Of a stretch of DNA of 39,119 nt, positions 20,578-30,441 are shown piece by piece; position 1 is the stretch's first letter, and each line of letters begins with the position of its first letter. The notes beneath the pieces were generated by a model that did not search any database, was not told the DNA's origin, and saw only the letters and a program-made list of their open reading frames with translations. The position numbers and the translations under genes were made by a program. Source of the DNA: Nemertoderma westbladi (taxonomy: Eukaryota > Xenacoelomorpha > Nemertodermatida > Nemertodermatidae); contig JAUCBJ010005123.1 of NCBI GenBank assembly GCA_032718475.1, positions 1-39,119 of the forward strand. Direction: 5' to 3'.

Positions 20578-21674
20578 CTGTAACAGTTGGTATACAGGTT
20601 ACAGTGGGGATATGATTTCCAAGCAACAAACATCCAATCAAAGTTAAACGAATATTTCAGACTATAAGAACAATAAATTATGAATAAATACCAAATACAT
20701 TATAATAATTATAAATTTAATCCATCAGACAGTTATTGGCAAGTTATAAGAATTTATAACTAGGAACAGTTGTTATTAGTTTATAATTTTACATAACTCA
20801 TTTTCACTATCTACATAATTCGGACATATGGGTGGCTACTAATACAAATCTCGGCAATCTCGGCGAATTAATGGAAAGGAGCAGTTTACAGTGTAATTTA
20901 TTATAACCAAAACGATAAACGATAGTCAATATAGTTTCATTAAATTAAACCGTTTAATTTTTGCTCATATAGAACCGATTTCCCCCAAGCGGGTTGTATT
21001 TTGAATTGGTCAACCCACCTACTATCCACCCACCTATCCCGCCCACCTATCCTATCAAACCCGCCCACCTATCCGACATAATTAAATACTGAACGGTTGG
21101 GTAAACATTTAAATGGTTCTTGAGTATCACAATCAGAAAGATAAACAAATAATCTCTATATTCAGTTAAAATATAACCTATTTAGAACCGTATTTTCACA
21201 ATTATTACATTTCAATTGATGAGGAGTAATTGGGAATCCTTAAACAGTTTTTACAATATTTTGTGCAAAAAATTTGTACAATGTAAATAATATATACAAT
21301 ACAGCAAATCTAATAGTTTTGATTAATTTATCAATTAAATTATTATAACAACTATATTTAATTATTGACATCTGAAAGGTAGATGAATAAATTATTACGG
21401 ATTAGAGTATTAATTACAAGATAAATAAAATTATTATTAGTTGACATTAATTAAATTACTTTTAAAAATAATTATTACAGATCAGTTAGATTAAGCAAAG
21501 AAAGTTATAGAGATATTTAATAGTTACATTTTACGAATATTTTAGTTAAAGTTTTAAATAACCATTAATGATAGTAAGATCGTATTTTGTGAGGAGAAAG
21601 TTTGACTGTCTCTGCAGGCATCTGAGGAAAGGGAAAGAACCTAACATAATAAATGGATGATGTTGTTTCCCTAC
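20578..21674. other. non-coding, probable RIM leader intron
   Basis: AT-rich DNA. A cluster of CCCGCCCACCTATCC-type short repeats lies at 21010-21080, and a short dispersed repeat at 20873-20935 resembles 29568-29612. No coding evidence. Confidence 0.4.
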
Positions 21675-21920
21675 CTGCATAACCTACGCTGGAGTAAGGG
21701 GGTACAGCTGAGCTGGTTCCGTCCATTCAGCCATACTTGGTTTCTTAAGCAGAGCAGCAAATGGAATCGCGCCCAGTACAGGTAGGGATAACCCTGTCTG
21801 ATACCAGAAGAAGGGGCTCCGCTCCACAACGCTATTATGCGATGTGACGCAACGGTGCGGTGGTAGTGGGTTCGTGTTACCCTCAACATCCCTAACGCAA
21901 CTCTGTGAATGAGGAATTGA
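21675..21920 (-). other. possible RIM 5' leader (non-coding) exon
   Basis: This 250-bp stretch is clearly richer in GC than its surroundings and on the minus strand ends in a good donor (TATGCAG|GTAGGG, with GT at 21674). With the acceptor at 20578 it would give a 1.1-kb intron in the 5' leader just upstream of the RIM start codon. The frame across it shows no recognisable domain, so I read it as untranslated. The upstream border and the transcription start are not determined. It could also be an unrelated conserved element. Confidence 0.35.
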
Positions 21921-22359
21921 GTTCAGAATGTCGCCGCTACGTGGAGTGATCCTATGGGGGAAAACATTAATAGTGAATAAAGGAAAATAATTTAAAAAAA
22001 TCGTTCTTTAGTGTAGTTCTTTAGTATACTGTAAATGACTCTTTCTCATCAAGACCGACTTACTTTATATCTAATTAATTAATAGTGAGCAATCGCAATT
22101 TTCATTATGAAGTTAAATTATACAGTACGTCGGTGGCGAATACCGGGGGGTACTATTTATAACTTCTATAGACCTAATGACTGGTTATTTAAATGGGGGG
22201 GGGGGGGGGGGGGGGGGGTAATACGACCTTAGGTGTTTTTTTTGTTATGTGTAACTCTGAAACAAACGCAGTTGGGAATCTGAAATTTTACAACTTTTCC
22301 TAAAAATCTATTGCCATCCTAATAACGATAACAGTTTTGAAAAATATTCCAAACTTTTC
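21921..22359. other. non-coding, poly-G tract 22195-22218
   Basis: No gene recognised. A 24-bp poly-G run is followed by TAATACGACCTTAGG. Confidence 0.5.
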
Positions 22360-22539
22360 GAGTTAGGTATAGCACCACATTCAAACCCTACTTTTGGCTC
22401 TATTGAGTTAGGTATAGCACCACATTCAAACCCTACTTTTGGCTCTATTGAGTTAGGTATAGCACCACATTCAAACCCTACTTTTGGCTCTATTGAGTTA
22501 GGTATAGCACCACATTCAAACCCTACTTTTGGCTCTATT
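22360..22539. repeat. 45-bp tandem repeat, four exact or nearly exact copies
   Basis: Four copies of GAGTTAGGTATAGCACCACA followed by TTCAAACCCTACTTTTGGCTCTATT. The copies look identical, so the expansion is very recent. The unit contains TAGCACCA and TCAAAC.CTA.TTTT, which also occur in the degenerate repeats that follow. Confidence 0.97.
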
Positions 22540-22599
22540 TTTGAGACGATGAAATATGATTTGTATTTGTAATCTCTATTTTTGAGTTACACCATTTTC

Positions 22600-23200
22600 T
22601 TGCTGTTCGCAATTAGATGGAATGCTTATAAAATATGGTAGATAGAAATTTCAAACTTTAGTTTTAAGGCGTGTGCCAAATTTTGGTGCTAGCACCAAAA
22701 ATATGTCACTTTTGTAAATTGACATTTTGGGGTTCTGATTTCGATTGAATAAATACAGTACGAGCTGCACCAAGCGCATCAAACTTGTATTTTTCGGAAG
22801 TCGGTGCAAAATTTGGTGGTAGGCCTAGCACCAAATTTAGAAATCCATCAAATATGCCACTTGATAGTGTCATCTGAATTCAAAGGAATTATTAAAAATT
22901 GCATAAGAGTTGTCAAACTTACTTTTTGTGGCGCCGGGTGAATATTTTTGCGTCAGCACCAAATGTTAAAATAAGCAAATTGATCAATAGGCCTACTATA
23001 AGATAGTATCTTGTTTGTTGCGTTATTGGTTTATGAGGGCTATGATTCCGATGGAATAAATAAAAACGGAACGGCACTGGACATCTCAATCTCAAACTTG
23101 TATTTTTTTGTATTTCTTGTATTTATTTGGTGCGATCACCAAAATTTACATTATTTCTCCGAAAATCTGGAGCATTAAACAGGTTTATTCCATTAGAATC
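22600..23200. repeat. degenerate ~140-170-bp tandem array with TTTGGTGCTAGCACCAAA palindromes
   Basis: Four diverged units can be aligned by GAATTC/GATGGAAT..ATAAA, then TCAAACTT.TATTTTT, then GGTGC.AAATTTGGTG.TAGCACCAAA (about 22610-22700, 22737-22845, 22872-22975 and 23043-23145). The first contains a perfect 20-bp palindrome at 22681-22700. The array follows the 45-bp repeat, which looks like a compact derivative of the same unit. Confidence 0.65.
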
Positions 23201-23726
23201 AGCGCCCAATAAAACCTAAAATTTGAATTAATATTTATTGTATAAGTCAATTAAATATTTTGTGTTCAAACTGAAAACTGCTGGTTACTTACTAGATTGT
23301 TTCATATTTTGCCAATGTAGAGGTATATGTAAAACTCCATTTATAGTAACCAGATGATTTTTCATGGATTCCTTCCAATCTTTCCAATCCTTCCAATGGA
23401 TTCAGCGCCTCAGAAAACCTATGTGAAAAAGAGATTAGAGACTTTCATCATGACCTACTTAAAAGATATATTTTGTACAGTAGGTCGTGGTCTTTTGTAG
23501 GTCATGCTTTCATATTTTCCGAAATATAGTGACACATACATTTTATTATATTTGTGGGTGTCGATGCTAAACAAAACTGTACCCCTATGATATTGAATTC
23601 AAAGATCAAGTGAAGACCTCCAAAATCGGAAGGGCATACAAGGTATCCTCCACATTAAATAACTGAACAAGGGAATTGAAATAACTTGGAATAACATCTA
23701 CTCTGAATAAAAGATAACTTTATTCC
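23201..23726. other. non-coding, no feature recognised
   Basis: AT-rich sequence with a small CCTTCCAATC repeat near 23370-23400. No exon on either strand. Confidence 0.45.
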
Positions 23727-24440
23727 GTTCAGCAGTAGAACTTGCCCCACCCCCAAAAAATTTATACAAATCTTAATTATATGGCAAGAAATAGTTTCAC
23801 CTACTGTAACTCAACCGCGGGGGAGTCAGAATTGTTATTTTTGCTCTCAATTCTTATAGACATGCGTTTAAAAAAAGGTGCCTCCGTCGATATTCCACCA
23901 GTAACGCTGCTGTTATGTTAACTGATAGATAGCTATGGCCATGCAAGGATTCCTAATATGTAACACCATCTGAATTTCGTTGAAAAATAGCTGAGATATG
24001 AGCGTTTAAAACTTCAATCAGTTTTCAGTTACTGTATGAGCGAGGCCAGTTTATTTTATTTAATAAAAACACAAAATTTTGAAATATTTTGTTTATGTAT
24101 AAATAGACGTAACAGTATGATTAAAGATGTAAATATTGCATTGTTGCCAGCTGCGTATGGGATAAACGATTTTCCAGAATATGGTGAATTTATTTAATAG
24201 AATAAAATAGCCTCGCGGAGATGGAAAACCATACAACATTTGAACGATCATATCTCAGCTATTTTACGACGAAATTCAGATTGTATTAAATATTTGGAAT
24301 CATAATTTTGAAAATGAATTCTGACTCACCCACCCAGGAGTTACGTGAAAATATCTATGTTTCCAAGTTCATGCAATGTCATTAAGATTAATTGTAGAAT
24401 TGTTTTTAGTGTAGAAGAGGGGGGGGGGGGGGTACCCGAA
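23727..24440. mobile_element. palindromic element, copy 2 of the 19227-20430 family
   Basis: It shares diagnostic blocks with copy 1: GTTGAAAAATAGCTGAGATA with GCGTTTAAA, and TTATTTAATAAAAACACAAA followed by ATTTTGAAATATTTTGTTTATGTAT. The arms are mutually inverted (ATAGCTGAGATATGAGCGTT on the left against GAACGATCATATCTCAGCTAT on the right). As in copy 1 the right end carries a poly-G run (24419-24432) opposite a CCCCACCCCC tract on the left. It is shorter (about 0.7 kb) and more diverged, and has no coding capacity. Confidence 0.65.
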
Positions 24441-25529
24441 TAACGACACTATATTCCAGGACATGTTGTATGGCAGTCCCTGTTGGTTGGGCTCCCTCTT
24501 ACCATAAGACACAAAATCACTTGATGGTACAACCTGTATACCAGTAAACTACGTATGGTTCATGGTATTAAACTACAATACTCACCGAACAAATGAAGCA
24601 TTGTACAATGACCGAGAATTGCAAATCCCAGCTTGACTCTGCAGGCAGGATCGTAAATGAGCAGGTTACAGACAGAGAGGCGGATTTAATAAGAAGCAAT
24701 AATGAGCAAAAGTTAGCACATGTTACAAGAATAAAGGTAGTTTATGTATATTTAATGTATATATTATGCAGGGATGTAAAGGGTTAAAATCATAAAAATA
24801 TTGATTTTGATGAAAATAAATATTGATGCTTGGGCTTCCAATTAGGAAGCCCTGTTTCGATGCCTTTACGGTGCAGCACTGTTTGGCCCAAAATGCTACA
24901 GTCTAGCCCAACCCAATATTCCATCCTCGACTAGTTGATAAAAGGAAACCAAGGGAATACAATGGAAGGGTTTAACTGTGCTACTGTGGAAGACAAGGCA
25001 TTCCCTGGCCTAAAAATCCTAAAATATCCACTCATTAATTTATTTCTCTATTGTTATTTTCCTTAGTCGATCTAACACCATGTGGACGATACCGATCAGC
25101 TGATCACATGCAACGTCTGTGCCTTCAGTAGGGTGTAGTCCATTACAATCAACTACTATATATTAAATTTATTGAATTATAATATTCTAAAAAATATTGA
25201 CATTTAGAGGTCGACCAAGGACCAATCAACAAAAACGCACTTTGCGAGACTCCCTCAATTTAGTGGTGACCAAATTTCGTTACTAACTCACAATGTTGGC
25301 ACACTGATCTTACCTGGCACACTGATCTTACCTGGCACACTGATCTTACCATTATGCTAAATACGAAGCGCGATAACCAAACTGGTAAATAAGAAATAGT
25401 TCTTTCAATGACAATACAGAACCATCCGAACCTTTATTGATAGATTTAGTGGGTGTGGACACCTTTACTATTCCATACAATCCCTTCTAGTGCAGATTTT
25501 TTGAGGATTTCAAAACTTCAAACCGTTTG
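24441..25529. other. non-coding; contains an 18-bp x3 repeat at 25297-25350
   Basis: No supported exon. A 64-codon plus-strand frame at 24593-24787 has no recognisable domain or clear splice structure. GGCACACTGATCTTACCT is repeated three times. Confidence 0.45.
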
Positions 25530-25900
25530 TTAATAGCTAATGTTGCTGTTAATATCCTGGTTGCTGATTTCATTTCCTACGTCAGTTTTCACTTTTAACC
25601 AAACCTACTATGTCTGTCTGTCGGTGCTTCTGTCTAGCATGCGATCTGTCTGTCAAAGTAATAGGAAATAGCTAAAAATTTTGTTATGGGTGTTTTAATG
25701 GTTGGTGATTTCATTTCCGATGTCAGTTTTCATGTATTACGTCATCCACATTGTCTGTTAAGCTGTCGGTCATATTTTGATGGACAGATCGACAGCAATT
25801 CAGACAGACATGGCGCAGTCAAATGAGAAAACTGACTTCAGAAATAAAATCAACGACCCGGAAAACCCTTGCAACAAAATTTTCAGCTGGGTGGTGTGGA
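25530..25900. mobile_element. short inverted-repeat element with direct and inverted copies of one module
   Basis: The module GGTTG.TGATTTCATTTCC followed by GA.GTCAGTTTTCA occurs directly at about 25558 and 25698 and inverted at about 25830-25870 (AAAACTGACTTCAGAAATAA). Flanking GTCTGTCTGTC/GACAGACA and AATTTTGTT..GGGTGTTTT blocks repeat with it. This arrangement is typical of a small foldback element. Borders are approximate. Confidence 0.55.
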
Positions 25901-26130
25901 TTCTAACATTTTAATTAATTAAATTACCATAATACTTTAAAAGCGTTTTCTGAAGAATGAAAATATTAAATTTATAAATGCAAAGGCTTTTCCAAAAATT
26001 AACAAATTTAAGTGAAATTTGGCATGAATGATGGATGATGCTAACACCCCTATAACCACGTTTTTCATTTTGTTTGTGGATGGTAGACCTAAATAAAAAA
26101 TAGGTACAACTTAATTAATAGACTAAAAAA

Positions 26131-26390
26131 CAATGAGGTCTGATGGAAGGCATCGGTTAGAGCGACAGACTTGCAGCCTGGGGGTCACCAGTTCACCGGT
26201 CACCAGTTCGATCCCAACTGTGCCCAGTACGGGTTCCTTGTACTCTAACCAAAATGTTTGGTGTGTATGTGTAAACCATGTAGGTAGGTGGGTGGTTGTT
26301 GCCAGGTGGATATATAATTGTTGGCAATGAGGGCACCATGATTATACCAATTAGTAAATAATCAAACTCTGCTAAGAAATAAGCGATTGA
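26131..26390 (+). mobile_element. tRNA-derived SINE
   Basis: The head has tRNA-like polymerase III promoter boxes: a box A-like CGGTTAGAGCGACAGACTTG (about 26153-26172) and a canonical box B, GTTCGATCCC, at 26206-26215. Box spacing is stretched by a local duplication (TCACCAGTTC occurs twice). A non-tRNA body follows and the element fades into A-rich sequence. A functional tRNA is excluded because no acceptor-stem pairing or proper anticodon arm can be formed. Whether the body matches a known SINE family needs a repeat-library search. Confidence 0.6.
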
Positions 26391-27519
26391 CAAAAATTAT
26401 AATTTAAGAAACGAAAGAAATTGAAAAAAAATTCCCATATCTTCAATCACTCCGTTTATTTCTTTAAATAAATAAATTAAAATTGCAGAAATATTTGATC
26501 ACTCATCCAATTTGTGTAGTTTGGTCACGTCGATTCAATAATAAATACATTAAATTAAATAAATATAAAAATTATTAAGAATATGGAATTAGTTTAAAGA
26601 GTAAAATTTGTTTTGTAGATTAATTAAATATCAGCTGGTCGGTCATCGATAAAATAAAAATTTTTATCGCCAAAACCTTTTATCGTTAAATTTTTAGAAA
26701 CTTTTTAATTTTATACTTTACTAGCAGGCAATACCCGAGGCATGTTACCCGGTATTTCCCGCTACCGGCATAGGCCTACAACTGGCGTACTGGTACCGGT
26801 ATAGGCCTACTGACGTACCGGTACCCAGTACCGGTACCGAACGTGAATTAAACTTTTCGAAAAGTGGCCTATAACGACCGCTGGTTAAAGTTATACACAC
26901 ATGCCAAGTTCCAGCGCAATCCCTCCGCCCGTTTTGGAGGAGTTCGAACACAGTGAGAGAGAGAGAGAATTTGATTTTTATAGGTATAGATCAGCTAGCA
27001 GTTTATAATTATTTAGCTTTTGTTTCAGTTCCATTAAACATAGTTATTCACTACTATACTTAACGTACTCAATATATATTATAGTTCGTTAATTTGTTAA
27101 TAAAATAAATATTTTATAGCCCTCCTTATTTTAAAATGAGGACTAGAATTACTATCGATAAAATATTATACGAATACACAGGGATAGAATGGAATATATC
27201 AATATATCAAAATATTTTAATAATTTTTGTATTTTTCTACATTCGCGATTTGGTATATAAGTTAATATCTCTAATAATCTCAAAGAACGACAGTAGAAGA
27301 TTACATACCGGTATATGAATGAAAAATTACCGACCCCAGACCCAGATACCATAATATATAAAAAGGTACAAACTAATTAAATAATTGTATATGGGACTAC
27401 GTTTTATGAGTGCCATATTTGCTGAGCCGCATAATTAAAAATATTGCGTTGTGCTAATAATGATGTAACGGAAGGCTATATACATCTCATATTACCTCTC
27501 TATTTATCAAAGTAGTCTT
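26391..27519. repeat. AT-rich DNA with an unclassified repeat fragment at about 26720-27000
   Basis: The segment from ACTAGCAGGCAATACCCG to TTTTATAGGTATAGATCAG contains clustered CCGGTA and GGTACC palindromes, the phrase CCTCCGCCCGTTTTGGAGG, a (GA)n run at about 26952-26968 and an AATTTGATTTTTATAGGTAT tail. This looks like the end of a dispersed retroelement or other repeat, but I cannot name it. The rest of the interval shows no gene. Confidence 0.4.
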
Positions 27520-29086
27520 TGACCCCCACACGTCGCCACTGCCAACCGACCCCCCATCCCCACACTTCGCCACTGCCAACCGATCCCCCTCCCCCACACT
27601 TCGCCACTGCCAACCGATCCCCCCTCCTCCCCTTCACTTCGCCACTGCCAACCAATCCCCCCCTCCTCCCCTTCACTTCGCCACTGCCAACCGATCCCCC
27701 TCCCCTTCACTTCGCCACTGCCAAGTGCCAACCGATCCCCCATCCCCACACTTCGCCACTGCCAACCGATCCCCCCTCCTCCCCTTCACTTCGCCACTGC
27801 CAACCAATCCCCCCCTCCTCCCCTTCACTTCGCCACTGCCAACCGATCCCCCTCCCCTTCACTTCGCCACTGCCAAGTGCCAACCGATCCCCCCCTCCCC
27901 TTCACTTCGCCACTGCCAACCGATCCCCCCTCCTCCCCTTCACTTCGCCACTGCCAACCGATACCACCCCCCTTCACTTCGTCACTGCCAACCGATCCCC
28001 CCCCATTTCGCCACTGCCAACCGACCCCCCCCCCCCCCCACACTTCGCCACTGCCAACCGATTCCCCCCTCCTCCCCTTCACTTCGCCACTGCCAACCGA
28101 TCCCCCCCTCCTCCCCTTCACTTCGCCACTGCCAACCGATCCCCCCTCCTCCCCTTCACTTCGCCACTGCCAACCGATACCCCCCCCCCTTCACTTCGTC
28201 ACTGCCAACCGATCCCCCCACATTTCGCCACTGCCAACCGACCCCCCCCCCCACACTTCGCCACTGCCAACCGACCCCCCCACACTTCGCCACTGCCAAC
28301 CGATACCCCCCCCCCCCCCCACATTTCGCCACTGCCAACCGACCCCCCCCCCCACACTTCGCCACTGCCAACCGACCCCCCCCCACACTTCGTCACTGCC
28401 AACCGATCCCCCTCCCCCACACTTCGCCACTGCCAACCGATCCCCCCCCCCACACTTCGCCACTGCCAACCGATCCCCCTCCCCCACACTTCGCCACTGC
28501 CAACCAATCCCCTCCCCCACACTTCGCCACTGCCAACCGAACCCCCTCCCCTTCACTTCGCCACTGCCAACCGATCCCCCCCACACTTCGTCACTGCCAA
28601 CCGATCCCCCCACTTCACCACTGCCAACCGATCCCCCTCCCTTTCACTTCGCCTCTGCCAACCGATCCCCCTCCCCTTCACTTCGCAACTGCCAACCGAT
28701 CCCCCCACATTTGGCCACTGCCAACCGACCCCCCCCCCCACACTTCGCCACTGCCAACCGATCCCCCTCCCCCATACTTCGCCACTGCCAACCGATCCCC
28801 CTCCCCCACACTTCGCCACTGCCAACCGATCCCCCTCGCCCACACTTCGCCACTGCCAACCGATCCCCCTCCCCCACACTTCGCCACTGCAACCGATCCC
28901 CTCCCCCACACTTCGCCACTGCCAACCGACCCCCCCCCTCACTTCGCCACTACCAACCGATACCCCCCTCACTTCGCCTCTGCCTACCGATACCCCTTCC
29001 TCCCCTTCACTTGGCCAAGGCCAACCGATCCCCCCCTCCTCCCCTTCACTTCGCCAAGGCCAACCGATCCCCCCTCCTCCCCCCTC
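27520..29086. repeat. C-rich minisatellite (CACTTCGCCACTGCCAACCGATCCCC...)n, about 45 copies
   Basis: The unit has a constant core, ACTTCGCCACTGCCAACCGA, and a variable C-rich linker (TCCCCCTCCCCCAC, TCCCCCCTCCTCCCCTTC, CCCCCCCCCAC), so unit length varies from about 28 to 38 bp. Frames on both strands stay open because the core has no stop in them. The predicted Pro/Thr-rich and Gly/Trp-rich peptides are artefacts. The minus strand, which is the EBAG9 sense strand, is G-rich with runs of 4-9 G spaced through every unit, a strong pattern for G-quadruplexes. Confidence 0.96.
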
Positions 29087-29102
29087 TATGTACATCAGCA
29101 AC

Positions 29103-29345
29103 CCTCGCGCTGTGCTGTACTGCTCTCCGCGCTCGTTCTTCCGCTCTGTGCTGTTTCAACGACTGTTCCGCAGCTTCCGAGTCCAGACCATCCCAACCCG
29201 GTTCCACCCCGGTCTCTAGGGGCGCCTCCGACCAGTCGTCTAGGTAATGGGAGGTCTGTACCGACGGCACATATCGAGTATCTACTGCTAAGCGGTCCCC
29301 AATGCGACTGGATGTGTCGTCATCTGTCGATTTCTTTACTAATAC
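29103..29345 (-). CDS. EBAG9: EBAG9/RCAS1 C-terminal-half exon
   Basis: The exon opens after an acceptor (TTATTTTAG|G, AG at 29346-29347) in phase 0, matching the donor at 30079. It encodes VLVKKSTDDDTSSRIGDRLA, then a region with YLDDWSE and GWDGLDSEAA, then a charged helical stretch (LKQHRAEERARR). This order (V-hydrophobic-KK, an SSR-LA block, D-W motifs, then a coiled coil rich in E, R, A and Q) is that of the C-terminal half of EBAG9, a Golgi and vesicle protein that limits regulated secretion. The end of the exon is uncertain: AGG|GTTGCT (29103) or GAT|GTACAT (29094) are possible donors. The final coding piece was not found; it should lie beyond the minisatellite that starts 17 bp away. 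Confidence 0.75.
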
Positions 29346-30078
29346 CTAAAATAAATATAGTTTACGCGGGGAAAAATATAATCATGAATGGTTTGGTTGG
29401 ATTGGAGAATTTACATAAGTCAGAAATCACTCTGTAGTTGAGTCAATGGCTCAAAATGACCGCACACACCAAACTGCCAAATGTGTATTTAGTGCTGTAT
29501 GCCCTAGTGGGTTTGAAAAATTAATATAATTCGAATTTGATTGAAAACATTAGGCCTAAGGGAAAGGAGCAGGTTACAGTCGCGGTGTTTTCTAACCAAA
29601 TCAATAAACGATACTTTATTTCCCTTGCGGTCAATTTGCGCTGAGGATCACTATTTTAACTTGCGGTCAATGTTGCGCCACTATAGACAGAAAATATAGT
29701 CAGTGTCATAGACAGAAACTAATTCCGAAATCTGGATATTGAAAGGAGCGGTGCCACGTGCCAATAGTCTGATAGTACTAGTAGCGCATTTAATATTCAT
29801 TTATTATAGTCGTAGGCGTAGCGACGTAACGCCAAGCCAAGTAACGATCAAGTAATAAGAATAAGGAACACATTATTAACTGCCTTTTAAAAAAATAGCA
29901 AATAGATAGCCTAACCCGACGATATTATCTGAATATTATGTATTATAGGCCTAAATCAATCAGTCAATGACGTAAATCAAATTCTTAGTAAATTACTAAT
30001 TAAAAAAACAACCCTGTCTTCCTTATGCTCAGCCTCATATAGTCAATTCAACCAGCTACTCAGCTAGGCCAGACCCAC
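29346..30078 (-). other. EBAG9: EBAG9 intron
   Basis: A 733-bp GT-AG intron in phase 0 between the two EBAG9 exons. It includes a short dispersed repeat (29568-29612: GGAAAGGAGCAGGTTACAGT...ATAAACGATA) also seen near 20873, and two TAGGCCTA palindromes. Confidence 0.7.
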
Positions 30079-30441
30079 CTTAACTTGTTTGATTAACTTT
30101 GGCTCCATTCCCTGGAGTTGAAAGTAGTCCACATTGTCTACTGTATCGCTGGTTGAATTATTTCTAACCCTCGATACCCCACCGGAAACGGTACCAGCGG
30201 ACGCCGTCGGTAATGGACTACCGGTACCGGTACAGTTGGGCTCGATATTAACTTCCACCAGCTCCTCCCCCCAATCCTTCCATTCATCCACCGAAGAGTT
30301 TCCTTTGTTATTGTACGGAAGAGAAAATGAAGAGTTACTCGGCCTGTATTCACTGTTCGGTCGACGTTTTAGGAAACACAGGGCGCGTTTAAAGAGAGCT
30401 AACAGTCCAAATATACAATTGCACATTCTCCTTATGGTCAT
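30079..30441 (-). CDS. EBAG9: EBAG9/RCAS1 N-terminal exon
   Basis: An ATG at 30441 opens 121 codons ending in a donor (GTTAAG|GTGGGT). The N-terminus (MTIRRMCNCIFGLLALFKRA, then LCFLKRR) is a short hydrophobic Cys-containing segment followed by basic residues, as in EBAG9, where it serves as the Golgi membrane anchor. Further on come an acidic DEWKDWGEE motif, which corresponds to the VEEWTSWDE motif of vertebrate EBAG9, and DYFQLQGMEPKLIKQVK, which corresponds to the DYF...MTP.IRKTQK segment. The spacing and the continuation into the 29345 exon support the call. A TACACAG just upstream (about 30446) could be an acceptor for a leader exon. The encoded middle region (TGTGSPLPTASAGTVSGG) is unusually Gly/Ser/Thr-rich and poorly conserved. 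Confidence 0.8.

Noticed and set aside
24593-24787. A 64-codon plus-strand frame with a hydrophilic start
   Set aside because: No domain, and the tail translates AT-rich DNA; not enough to call an exon.
26153-26225. A functional tRNA gene
   Set aside because: Box A and box B are present but no acceptor stem or proper anticodon arm forms and the spacing is disturbed by a duplication; better explained as a SINE head.
27519-29437. Open frames of 456-570 codons (Pro/Thr-rich) and minus-strand Gly/Trp-rich frames
   Set aside because: By-products of the C-rich minisatellite; frame is not preserved between units of varied length, and one frame runs past the array into antisense of EBAG9.
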